Shown here: piece by piece, positions 44,548 through 54,778 of the stretch
How positions within the stretch are numbered: position 1 is the stretch's first letter
Layout: each line of letters begins with the position of its first letter
Notes under the pieces: generated by a model
What the model saw: only the letters and a program-made list of their open reading frames with translations
The model's database searches: none
What the model was told of the DNA's origin: nothing
Translations under genes and position numbers: made by a program
Source: Lotus japonicus
Lineage: Eukaryota; Streptophyta; Magnoliopsida; Fabales; Fabaceae
Assembly (NCBI RefSeq): GCF_012489685.1
Contig: NC_080045.1
Location: 11,433,648-11,497,647, forward strand
DNA: 64,000 nucleotides
Direction of reading: 5' to 3'

Positions 44548-46107
44548 GGTTACAACTCATGGTAGCATACGTCGTTATGCACCCGCACCCCCACCGAAGA
44601 ACGTTTTAGACCTTCCACCGCAGCACGTAGAAGGTTTGGTGTGTTCAAGGGGACCATGTAGAGTAGGATCTTCATATAGTGACAATGACCTTCATATGGT
44701 GCATGGGGAGCATGAGGATGGTGATAGTGATGAGCTGGTGCATGGGGGGATGATGATGAAGATGATGATGAGGACAAGAAGGAGCAACAATTGCAACGAT
44801 AATGATGAGCCCGACAAGCACCTTACGTCATTCCTAGGTAGTATGCATGATTTGTCTGTATTGCGGAGCTATGATACTCACATTGCTTATCGGTGTGAAA
44901 GTCTTACCTAAACCCACCGATTCAGGATATGTATGTATTGAAGATGTACAACTATGGCAGGAAGTTAATGAAGAAAGGATGTGGTCACCCCTACATCACT
45001 ACAAGGGTACTGAGATCGGGTCTCACCCCTCTTATGGACATCAATTTCAGCATAATCAACAAGAGGATGATTTATGCATTTGTTGAGAGGTGACATCTAG
45101 AGACATCATCTTTCCATTTTTCATTTGGTGAGATGATTATCACTTTGCATGATGTATCAGATATGCTTCATATCCGCGCCAATTGAAACTTCTTCACACT
45201 AACTGCTGCAGATCGAGATGAATGTGCCTAAGCTCTGGTTGAGCATTAAAGGATGACTACAACACAACAGTGATAGTCAAGACTAAGGGAAAAGTCATTC
45301 ACTTTTCATGGCTTGAGAAAGTTATGAAAAAAGGATTCAACTAGAAAGATTGTAGGTCGCTGCTAAGACATTCATGCTACAAGCATGACAATATTCAGAA
45401 ACAAGAGTAGGACCCGTACAGACATTCGCTATCTCTCATTGTTTAAGGACCTCTAGTTGGTGGGCACACATGCATAGGGTGCAGCTGCATTAGCCTATTT
45501 GTACGACCATCTTCGTGATGGTAGTCGGAGGAGTGTATACACCATGGGAGGTAATATGACTTTGCTTCAGTTTAAATGTTATTCAATTTATCTGTCTGTT
45601 CAACATGCATATGGTGTAACTTTAATTTAATACATATTCTTGTTTACATGCCTAGATTTTCTAGAACTTCCCCACCACTCTATTTGATAATAGGATTTAA
45701 TCGAAGGTATATAAAGGAGATGCCTAAAACCATGCAGTCAGGATGTATTCGGGGTGACGAGGACATAGGAAAAAAAGGTGTTGATCTAGATGATTTTGCA
45801 GCAAAGCTATCACATAGACCATATCTAGCCTTTCGAGGATGTCTCCATTTACAACGAGTTTATCCGTTATTATAGCGTGGTCCACCCATACCAGTCGATG
45901 AGAGTCTTGTGGAAGTTTGGATTTATGTCGACCATACCTCCTTCACCTCCTGATACACATGCTTGTGAGTTGGTCGATATGATGTGGATCCAGTACAGAG
46001 TCCTGGGTAGCACTCCAAAACATGCATGTTATAGTTTAGCAGAGCATACACAACGATTTAGTGTAGGTCCAAGAAGAAGAATGGCAGCGAGCCATCGACA
46101 CATCTAG
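44548..46107 (+). pseudogene. Plant mobile domain (MAIN-like) gene fragment, unit 1 copy
   Basis: Open and broken frames read VTTHGSIRRYAPAPPPKNVL, FLGSMHDLSVLRSYDTHIAY, then SFHFSFGEMIITLHDVSDML with stops around it, and later RRYIKEMPKTMQSGCIRGDE and LSHRPYLAFRG. 'LRSYDTHIAYR', 'FGEMTITLDDVS.LLHIP' and 'RY.KEMP' are phrases of the plant mobile domain family (MAIN/MAIL1; 'PP7 long form homolog' proteins), which also rides on plant transposons. Several stops make it non-functional. Confidence 0.65.
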
Positions 46108-46948
46108 CTCTAGATGATTTGGGTCCATGTTTTATAATTCCGTAAAATAATTTCACACTTTGTATGTGCGGAATGGAATGACATTTTCGATATTGGGGTG
46201 GCGTGAAAATGCATATAGGTGGACACCAAAATAAAAACCTTTTTTTTTGTTGTCTCAACGCTTGACCCATCAAATACCCCAACAACCCTCTTTGGGCTCG
46301 TAAAGATTGCGGCAAAAAACATAAAGTTTCTCTTTCACACGCCGAAAACAAAACAGAGATCCCCTCCATCAGAATCAAATTTCAGCTCCGACCACCGAAC
46401 TGCCACTATTTGGTATATATCCTCTCTTTCTCATCTTTGTTGTTTCTATCTCAATTCCAATTCCATTTACAAATTTTACATTTCAATTTTTATTTTTGCT
46501 GCAAATTTGGCTATGCGTGTTGTCAAACCCTTGATTCATTTGGTTCTTTAACTTAGTCTGTTCAACTTAAATTGAGAATAAGATTGTTAGTGCATGTAAG
46601 CAATTACTGCATAACTAAATCAGTTAGCTTTGTTAGAATCTGTTAGCATACTAGTTCAGTTTATTAGCTTTATCTGTTTCTATCAACAATGCTCGATTTT
46701 ATGGTGAAATCATGTTACCATGTCAGGTTACTATGGCTTCTGAGCTGAACAAAGAAAATTGAAATTCAATTATATATACATACATCCATTGCAATTGTAA
46801 TTCTGTATTATAAGTTTTTGAGCTAATTTCAGTTCAGTTAGAATTAGTTTTGGATTTTCAATTTTGCGTTCAAAGTTTAGTTTCAATATCTGAATGAAGG
46901 TTTTGGTTATCTTTCGAATCTTCAGTTGCCATTTCATCCAGTTCAAAA
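46108..46948 (+). promoter_or_regulatory. Probable promoter, 5' UTR exon and 5' UTR intron of the small membrane protein gene, copy 1
   Basis: A CT-rich leader (about 46,330-46,412) ends CACTATTTG|GTATAT. An acceptor TCGAATCTTCAG lies at about 46925, just before the start codon, giving a 5' UTR intron. Unit 2 has different sequence in the corresponding place. Confidence 0.45.
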
Positions 46949-48847
46949 ATGAAGTTTCTTGATTGGTACTAGGGATGGCAATTTCCACCTGTATATGGGG
47001 ATCCCCGTGGGGACTGCCCCGTTTGGGGCCCCGATCCTGGGGAATTTTTCCCTGTGGGGGTGGGGATGGGGACAAAAATCCCCCCGAAACAAATTTGGGG
47101 ATGGGGATGGGGATCACCCTCCCCGCCCCGCGGGGACCCCGCCCCGTATATATATGTAAAAAATTAATAATACCTTTAGTAATCAAAGTCAAGTAGGTAA
47201 TAAAAAATATAAAGTATCATAGCCAATTATATAGAGTTCAAAAAAAAATAGCCAATTATATATAAAAGTTTAAAAATCAGAATACAATCAGTCGGTTGTA
47301 AAAAAAAGAATACAAACAGTCAATTATAAAACCCTAGATTTCTTACCACTATAAGTATAACCCTATTTCACATTGGTCCCATCCCTCTTCCTTTTCTATT
47401 ACCGCCGCAACATCAGCGTTGACTTTTGAGATATTTTGGATGATAGACTTCACATTTTTTTAGATTGAATGTTGAATTTTATATGTCAATTTTCTTATTT
47501 GTAGACTTAATGTTATGAATTTTGATCAATGTTATTTGAACTTCAATATACATTTTCATGGAATTTGACATGTTTTATTCTCATCCGTGGTTTCTATACA
47601 TTTGTGGTCCAGGAAGAAATTTGTGTATTTTTTATATTTAATTTAGTTTTATTATATTTTTAATGATGTGTTAATGGTCCCCATGGGGACCCGTGGGGAC
47701 CCGTGGGGAGGTGGGGATTGGGGATGGGGTGAAAATTTACCCCGCCGTGGGGAATGGGGATGGGGACGGGGACAAAAGAGAGATGCGGGGACGGGGATGG
47801 GGGGGCCACTCCCCGCCCCGCCCCGCGCGGGTGCCATCCCTAATTGGTACTTGAAGATCGGGGTCGTGTCAGCTTATCTTGGGGCTTCTATGGAACTGTT
47901 CATGATCAAAACTGGCTTCTGTGTGAGAAATTTCCTTTCTTTATTCTTCAATCACTCTTGCTATGTCTAAGCATGTTCTTGTTTTTCCATTATGTGTTCT
48001 TATTGACACTGTTTCAACACTTATTGTAATTCATATTATTATTTATTTGACCTTTTGATTTCTATAGTAGCAGGTTATTGATTTTGGTTACTTGATTTGT
48101 ATCGTGAGTACATATTGCGCCCAATACTGCTAGATGCAAAACTCCATAATGTTGTTTAAGTTGAGTTTTTGAAAGTATTATGGTCTTCCATTGAGAAGGG
48201 ATTTTCGAGAAATATCTTGGACCCTGGCCTCATTTGAAAGAGCTTATTTGAACGTGTTTTAAAACATAAAAGTACTTGTACAAGTGTTTGTGAGAGGTTA
48301 TCCAGATAGTTAATGGCTTACCTATAAGCTGTTTTAACTTGTGAGCTTATTTTCATAAGTTGTTTAGATTAGCTTATGAATAAAATCTTATGCTTACCTA
48401 TAACCTATTTCCAGCTTATTTCTAGAAGTTTCTCACATTAACTTATCAATTAGCACTTATGCGATAAGCTCTTATTTTCATAAGCGCTTAATTTAGCTGT
48501 TTACCCAAACATACCCCCTATCATAAATGTCTTTTCACATTATTTCTTTTGGTTGAGTTTTCCAATGCCCCAATCAAGACACTATTATGCATATGAAGAT
48601 GTTATTTGATAATTGTTTTCTTCAGGATTTTGATAGTCCCTGCTGCTGTTGGTGCTTTTTAATCCAAGGATTTGTTACTTCATAAAGTTTGAATTTGTTC
48701 AATTTTTTCTCACATCATGCAGATGACAAAGTAACTGTTTTGGAGTCAGAAAACCGTGCATGGGAGAATTCCCCCGAAGCTCAGGCAATGAGAAAAGCTC
48801 TCAACCCTTGGAAACATATTGATGCAGAAGGAACAAAGAAGTCCTGA
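46949..48847 (+). pseudogene. Small conserved membrane protein gene, copy 1, disrupted by a hAT element
   Basis: Exon 1 starts with ATG at 46949 (MKFLD) and is cut after the bases ATTGGTAC by an 873-bp transposon. It resumes at 47851 (LKIGVVSAYLGASMELFMIK) and ends at 47920. Exon 2 (48723-48847) encodes DKVTVLESENRAWENSPEAQ and ends EGTKKS. Apart from the insertion all splice sites and the frame are preserved, with substitutions Leu to Tyr, Lys to Asn, Asp to Lys and Arg to Lys relative to copy 2. Translation would run into the insertion. Confidence 0.85.
46970..47842. mobile_element. Non-autonomous hAT element, 873 bp, with G-rich arms
   Basis: The ends are TAGGGATGGCA and TGCCATCCCTA, perfect 11-bp inverted repeats. 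The 8-bp target duplication ATTGGTAC lies at 46962-46969 and 47843-47850. The subterminal 130-180 bp on each side are built from GGGGAT/CCCCG words; the middle is AT-rich and non-coding. No transposase. Confidence 0.95.
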
Positions 48848-49181
48848 CTTGAGTATGAACTATTTTCTTAAAATCCATGAGTGATCTGTTAAGATGTTAA
48901 ATGAGAATATGTTGGGTTTAGGTATTAGCTATCATGGAACTGGTAGTGCCCACCCAACTTCAGTTGTTGTATGTTGTCTGGCAGCCTACTAAAACATTAA
49001 AATAGAAGTAAAAACGGCCCAAGATATTTATTTCTGAGAAATAGTAACAAAGTCCCAATTGTCATACAAAATTGTTGGATATAAAAATCCAATTCATATA
49101 ATCAACAACCAGTAACACGTGATAAATTGAAAACATGCGAATATTGTCCTTGTAATTAGATTCTATTTTAGAGGAAGTCTT

Positions 49182-49940
49182 CTACGAAGCTACAGTAGTT
49201 GAGACTCCAACATTTTTTTTGGTCAATGTTGAGACTCCAACAGGGATGAGATGTGGATCATTCTTATGAATTTCAAACCATATGGAACTGTTCCCATTAA
49301 GTCTATTAGTTTTTGTAAGCTTCCTCCAGCCATTCTTCAAGTAGCACTCAACATCATTGCTTGGTTTCCAAATCATGTCATTATAAAATCTCATTTTTTT
49401 CTAATCTTGTAAGACACAATATTAAGTAGCAATGCTTCTTTTATAGTTTCTGTTAATAGTGCCTATACAATAAAAATAGATTAAACACATATCCAACAAA
49501 ATAGGATTGAGGAAGACAATATATGAGTTGGAAAAAAGATAAAACCACCTTTTTGTTATTAGTAATATGAAATTTTGTTAGGTTCACTTCAATATAAGGA
49601 AACATCTCAAAATTCGAGAATTATGGATCACTGCTATAATCAATTGGGTCTGCTTCAGGAATCAGCCAACCCATATCGAATTACCTAAGAGGCGTTCGAT
49701 AGGTCACTTCATGTTGTTCTCGATCCTGAATTTTTAAAATATGGAATTCAAAAACTCCAATGTAACACAATCTAAGCCAACCACCATCGTTCAAACGATA
49801 ATAAAACATAAGGCCTCACATTCCACCCACAAAAAAAATTGTTGTCACCTTTAGTCTTAAGCTTAATGTTGAATTTATTTCCAACATGATCTTTGAAAGT
49901 TGCAGTTGGTGATAGCCTAGTTCCAAATTCATGAAGAAAC
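49182..49940 (-). pseudogene. B3-domain-like gene fragment, unit 2 copy
   Basis: The minus-strand frame reads LHEFGTRLSPTATFKDHVGN, KFNIKLKTKGDNNFFCGWNV and, after a frame change, GGWLRLCYIGVFEF. Further on come SNDVECYLKNGWRKLTKTNR and SIWFEIHKNDPHL. It is a longer readable match to a B3 domain than unit 1, but still frame-broken. Confidence 0.5.
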
Positions 49941-50327
49941 ATATTTGAAATGAAGCTTCTTCCCTAGTAAATTATCCACCAGAAGTTTCAGTAACGGTTG
50001 ATAAATTAAAACATCAAAATAATGTCTTTCTGCAGCTAAATTAAACTTACAACAGATGGGTGGACTTCTACATATAAGAGCTTGTTTGTTGAGATCCTCT
50101 GAAATTTCATGACTTAGTCATATTTTCTACATTGGAAAAGTTTTGAATATAACTAGTTAGACATGTCTAAAAAAATTGAAAATTGAAAGATGAGCTTAAA
50201 AAAAGCACTAACGTAGCAAATTTGGTAAATGAAATAACTGCAAATGTTGAATATTATGACTGGTAATTATACACTAGTGTTATATTTTACTTTGAAATGT
50301 TATTTTACTTCTTTGTTCGCAGATATG

Positions 50328-51036
50328 GTTAGAACTCATGGTAGCATACGTCGTTATGCACTCGCACCCCCACCGAAGAATGTTTTAGACCTGCCACCGC
50401 AGCACGTAAAAGGCGTGGTGTGTTCAAGTGGACCATGCAGAGTAGGATCAATATGAAGGGGACCTGAAACAGGAGCAGGAGAATTATGGTGACGAGGACC
50501 TTCATATGGTGCATGGGGAGCAGGAGGATGGTGATGGTGATGAGCAAGTGCATGGGGGAATGATGATGAAGATGATGAGGAGGACCAGAAGGAGCAACAA
50601 CTGCGGTAGTTGGACGATAATGACGAGGCCGACAAGCACCTTACGTCATTCCCGAGTAGTCCACATGATTTGTCTGTATTGCGGAGCTATGATACTCACA
50701 TTGTTGTTTGGTGTGAAAGTCTGACCTACACCCACATATTTAGGATATGGATGTATTAAAGATGTACTATTATGGCAGGAAGTTCACGAAGAAAGGATGT
50801 GGTCACGCTTACATCACTATAGTGGTACTGAGGTCGGGTCTCGCCCTCTTATGGACATCGATTTCAACATAATCGATAAGGGACTGATTTCTGCATTTGT
50901 TGAGAGGTGACATCCACAGACATCATATTTCTATTTGCCATTTGGTGAGATGACTATCGCTTTGGATGATGTATCAGTTATGCTTCATATCCCCACCAAT
51001 GGAAACTTCATCACACTAACTAAGGGCAAGGTCATT
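50328..51036 (+). pseudogene. Plant mobile domain fragment, unit 2 copy
   Basis: VRTHGSIRRYALAPPPKNVL opens the piece. PFGEMTIALDDVSVMLHIPT near 50938 is the clearest mobile-domain phrase in the window. Relative to unit 1 an internal piece is missing after FITLTK, and the downstream part is replaced by transposon sequence. Frames are broken between the two parts. Confidence 0.65.
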
Positions 51037-51039
51037 CGC

Positions 51040-51187
51040 TTTTCATGTTTTTTTTTTGTAATAACTTGGGCAGCCTGGCCCATCTTCTCCCACCCCAGCA
51101 TCCCTCAACCAAAAAAACATAACTGCCCCACCCACCCGATGATCCATCCCACCTCTCTTCTTTCTTTCACGATTTCAATTCTTCAGC

Positions 51188-51229
<42 letters not shown>

Positions 51230-51279
51230 CGTTCGATTGCAGCGCAGCCTCTCTCACGCGGGCCATAAATCCGCCCCTG
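51040..51279. mobile_element. 5'-truncated hAT-like element with (CA)n
   Basis: The right end CCATAAATCCGCCCCTG is a hAT-type terminus (CAGGGGCGGATTTATGG on the other strand), related to the end of the element at 30946-31795. No matching left end or target duplication is present. The interior includes GGGCAGCCTGGCCCATCTTC and a (CA)19 run. Confidence 0.55.
51190..51227. repeat. (CA)19 microsatellite
   Basis: 19 uninterrupted CA dinucleotides inside the truncated hAT-like sequence. Confidence 0.97.
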
Positions 51280-51454
51280 CTGCTGCTTCGCAGGTACCAG
51301 TTCTTCCAATAGTTATTTTCCATTGTCCTTGTTTAGATTAACTATCCAATTCAATGATTCATTTCTAGCTTGCTGGTTTTTGCTATCTGAGGCGTGTTGT
51401 GAGGTATTACTGATTGAGCTTTTTTGTTATCTTCAGCAGCCGTTGTTGTCAAAA
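51280..51454 (+). promoter_or_regulatory. Leader of the small membrane protein gene, copy 2
   Basis: A candidate 5' UTR intron runs from CTTCGCAG|GTACCAG (near 51293) to TTATCTTCAG (near 51437). If it is used, the first exon lies inside transposon-derived sequence. Confidence 0.35.
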
Positions 51455-52449
51455 ATGAAGTTTCTCGATTGGTACTTGAAGATCGGGGTTGTGTCAGCTT
51501 TGCTTGGGGCTTCTATGGAACTGTTCATGATCAAAACTGGCTTCTGTGTGAGAAATTTCCTTTCTTTATTCTTCAATCACTCTTGCTATGTCTAAGCATT
51601 TTCTTGTTTTTCCATTATGTGTTCTTATTGACACTGTTTCAAAACTTATTGTAATTTCATATTGTTATTTATTTGGCCTTTTGTTTTCTATAGTAGCAGG
51701 TTATTGATTTTGCTTACTTGATTTGTATCGTGAGTACATATTGCGCCCAATACTGCTAGATGCAAAACTCCATAATAAGTTGAGTTTTTGAAAGTATTAT
51801 GGTCTTTCAGTGAGAAGGGATTTTCGAGAAATATCATTTGAAAGAGCTTATTTGAACTTATTTTAAAACATAAAAGTACTTGTACAAGTGTTTGTGAGAG
51901 GTTATCCAAATAGTTAATGGCTTACCTATAAGTTGTTTTGACTTGTGAGCTTATTTTCATAAGTTGTTTAGATTTGCTTTTGAATAAGAACTTATGCTTA
52001 CCTATAACCTTTTTCCAGCTTATTTCAAGAAGTTTCTCACATTAGCTTATAAGTAAGCGCTTATGTGATAAGCTCTTATTGTCATAAGCGCTTAATTAAG
52101 CTGTTTACCCAAACACACCCTATCGTAGATGTCTTCTCACATTATTTCTGTTGGTTGAGTTTTCCAATGCCCCAATCAAGACACTAGTTTGCATATGAAG
52201 AGGTTATTTGATAATTGTTTTATTCAGGATTTTGATAGTCCCTGTTGCTGTTGGCGCTTTTTAATCCAAGGATTTTTTACTTCATAAAGTTTGAATTTGT
52301 TCAATTTTTTCTCGCATTATGCAGATGATAAAGTAACCGTTTTGGAGTCAGAAAAACGTGCATGGGAGAATTCCCCTGAAGCTCAGGCAATGAGAGATGC
52401 TCTCAACCCTTGGAGACATATTGATGCAGAAGGAACAAAGAAGTCCTGA
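51455..52449 (+). CDS. Small conserved plant membrane-anchored protein, 71 aa, copy 2 (intact)
   Basis: Exons 51455-51545 and 52325-52449 join as TTCT|AT (donor GTGTGAG, acceptor TTATGCAG). The protein starts MKFLDWYLKIGVVSALLGAS and continues MELFMIKTGFYDKVTVLESE. One hydrophobic segment (about residues 8-29) is followed by a charged tail with EKRAWENSPEAQAMRDALNP and WRHIDAEGTKKS. I recognise this as a small protein conserved among plants but know no established function; a single-spanning membrane subunit is a reasonable guess. The ATG at 51455 is chosen because upstream in-frame codons belong to the leader and the two tandem copies agree only from MKFLDWY on. Confidence 0.85.
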
Positions 52450-52590
52450 CTTGATTATGAATAAAATCCGTGAGTGATCTGTTAAGATGTTAAATGAGAA
52501 TGTGTTGGATTTAGGTATTAGCTATCATGGAACTGGTAGTGCCCACCCTACAACTTCAGTTGCTGCATGTTGTCTGGCAGCCTGCTAATT

Positions 52591-54778
52591 ATGTGCAACT
52601 CCGGGATGGATCACCACAGCCGTCAATTTTATTTTGTCCCTTTCTTGCCTTAGATCTTTGATTTATCTCATTTTTGTATTGAATAAAGTTCAGAATATTC
52701 TTGGCAATATGAATGTCACGTTGTTTTCAATTAAAGAAAAAAAAACTGCAAATGGTTCTGAAATTGTTTTTCTCTACCTGGCATTTACTTCTGCTATGCA
52801 AGTATATTCTAAATTCTAACTAGTCTTTCCTATCCAGTATAATGTGTGAATTTTGGTATACAAAGATTAGAGAGCTGTATTGTTTTTTTTTCTTTTCTAA
52901 ATTTACTGGCCATATGATAAGCCATGCAAAATTTTGTAGAGCTTTTTACTAGAGTCCGAGGTGCTGACCATGAGAGAGGGAAGTGAAATATAGAATATCA
53001 AAAGGATAAAACTTACATCAAGTTTCTTATATCTATTCTATCAAGTTCTCCAATTATGTAGTGACATGAGTCTAATTTTTTAAAATTTAACAATTAAATC
53101 TTAATAAATATCATTTATTTTTAGAAGTAAAGTCCATTTGTCATTGTTTCAATGAAGAACTTGACAGAATGGAGATAAGTAACATCATATAGAAATCAGC
53201 TCCCATAGACGAAGCCTGGTCATCAACTACTTATCCATTTAGATTGTTGAACTTGACTAGTGCATATCAACAACTACTTCACCTGCAGGATTTATTGACG
53301 AGTTTGAGTATCGAAAAAGCTTTGACACTCCTTTTTAAGTGAAAATGGAGTGGGGAGTTGAGAGATAGGAAGAAAAAAGAGAGAAAGTAAAAGGTGTGGT
53401 GATTGATATGATTACAAGATAAGAGATGATAAAAAGTGAATGTGGAAATGAAGTGGAAAATTATATAAGTTGAAGGAATCAATAGCTCTTTCATGAAAAA
53501 TTACATTCATGAAGTTAGTTCTAGTCAATGGTATCTTATTCAGGCTGGCTCAAAGGACCACACATCCCAATACCATTCTGATCGGTCCAAATGACTACAT
53601 GACTAATATCAACCAGGTTGGTCGATTAGGACGACCAAGTATAAAATTATAATAAAATTAGAGCATGACTTCAATTCTCTTAACCTTTTGGGTAATTGCA
53701 AAGGTAAGTTGTTAGTATCGTGGTCTAGCTAACGAAACCAACCCATATGCCAACTTGGCAAACGACTAACTACCTACATGGTTCATCATATTGTATGTCC
53801 AAAAGGCTTACCTTGCACTATAAGTAACTTAGACAATTTATTTGCTTTCTATTGTTCTTCTTATACCTTAAAGATTCTCTCTGTGGTGTCAAGCTGTCTA
53901 GAGCATCATAATCACCTTTTGCATCTACCTCCCTTATGCTCCATCATGCTCATTTACTACACTGTAGTTCATCTAAGCGATCACCACCATACTTGCTCAA
54001 AGAGTCACCTTGCTCGAGTTCTCAAAAGATCAAGCCTAAATATGCACTTTGGATTTATAGTGAGACATCTTTCGTGGGTCTGGATTAGGAGTAAGAAGGC
54101 CAGTGGCAGAGTTCTGGACTTCTTTTTACAGGGGAGACCTCCGTGGTTTCTCAGTTTCTTTATGGACTCGGCATATTCTCTTTGCAACTAGGATATTATG
54201 CTTAGTATCCATTTGTCGAAATTTTTTATTAGTGTTGCCGTATTCTAAGAATCAATTTTAAACATTAAACGTATGACTGTTTCCACCCAATGAAGGTTTG
54301 GGGCGTATAATTTTAAACATTTGGTTCCCTTGTGCTTTTACAAATATATTCTTTGCTTTATTAAAAAAAAAGACTTCCAAATTTGTGGAAGGGAGGGTAT
54401 GAGTATAAACTTATCACACATTATTTGCACATTTTACAGGTAAAGAGAGAAGAGTATATCATTATAAAAAAAAAAGAGAAGAATATAAAGACAAGTCAGA
54501 CAACTTTGATATGAATATATGAAGATATCATTTACCACTCAAAATTACGCACATATGTGAAGAATATATGAAGATATGTATAGAATATGAAGATATCATT
54601 TAACACTCAAAATTACGCAGATATGTATAGAATATGCATGTGTTGTCAGTTCTGAGACAGATATACATGCGACATACAAAGCCAATCTTTTTTGTTTTTT
54701 TTTATAGTGGCATACAAAGCCAATTTTCGTCATAGTCATCTTTTGGACCAAGCATAGCATAGCCACCATGCGTCAACA
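52591..54778. other. Gene-free interval
   Basis: Holds presumed 3' UTR of the small gene, then AT-rich sequence with local direct repeats near 54515-54620 (GAATATATGAAGATAT words). No gene is supported. Confidence 0.45.

Larger units (their letters stand above)
42340..48992. repeat. Segmental tandem duplication, unit 1
   Basis: The order B3-like fragment, plant-mobile-domain fragment, small membrane protein gene is repeated in unit 2 (about 48993-52590). Unit 1 starts near GAGAAATAGTAACAAA and ends near TGTCTGGCAGCCTACTA. It is longer because of a 186-bp MITE, an 873-bp hAT element and mobile-domain and spacer sequence missing from unit 2. Confidence 0.85.
48993..52590. repeat. Segmental tandem duplication, unit 2
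   Basis: Second copy of the unit described at 42340-48992. It lacks the two transposons of unit 1 but carries deletions in the spacer and mobile-domain part, a 24-bp local duplication near 49205-49240, and a different 5' flank for the small gene. Confidence 0.85.

Noticed and set aside
44550..44777. Poly-Ser/His antisense frame
   Set aside because: It is the antisense of the acidic, Met/Asp-rich region of the mobile-domain fragment.
46959..47837. Gly/Pro-rich open frames on both strands in the G-rich hAT arms
   Set aside because: They are by-products of GGGGAT/CCCCG repeats inside the transposon and have no family resemblance.
51323..51454. In-frame upstream extension of the 71-aa protein
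   Set aside because: Copy 1 has unrelated upstream sequence; agreement between copies starts at MKFLDWY. The extension lies in leader or intron.
54005..54191. Overlapping open frames on both strands
   Set aside because: Short, no motif, no splice context, no family resemblance.
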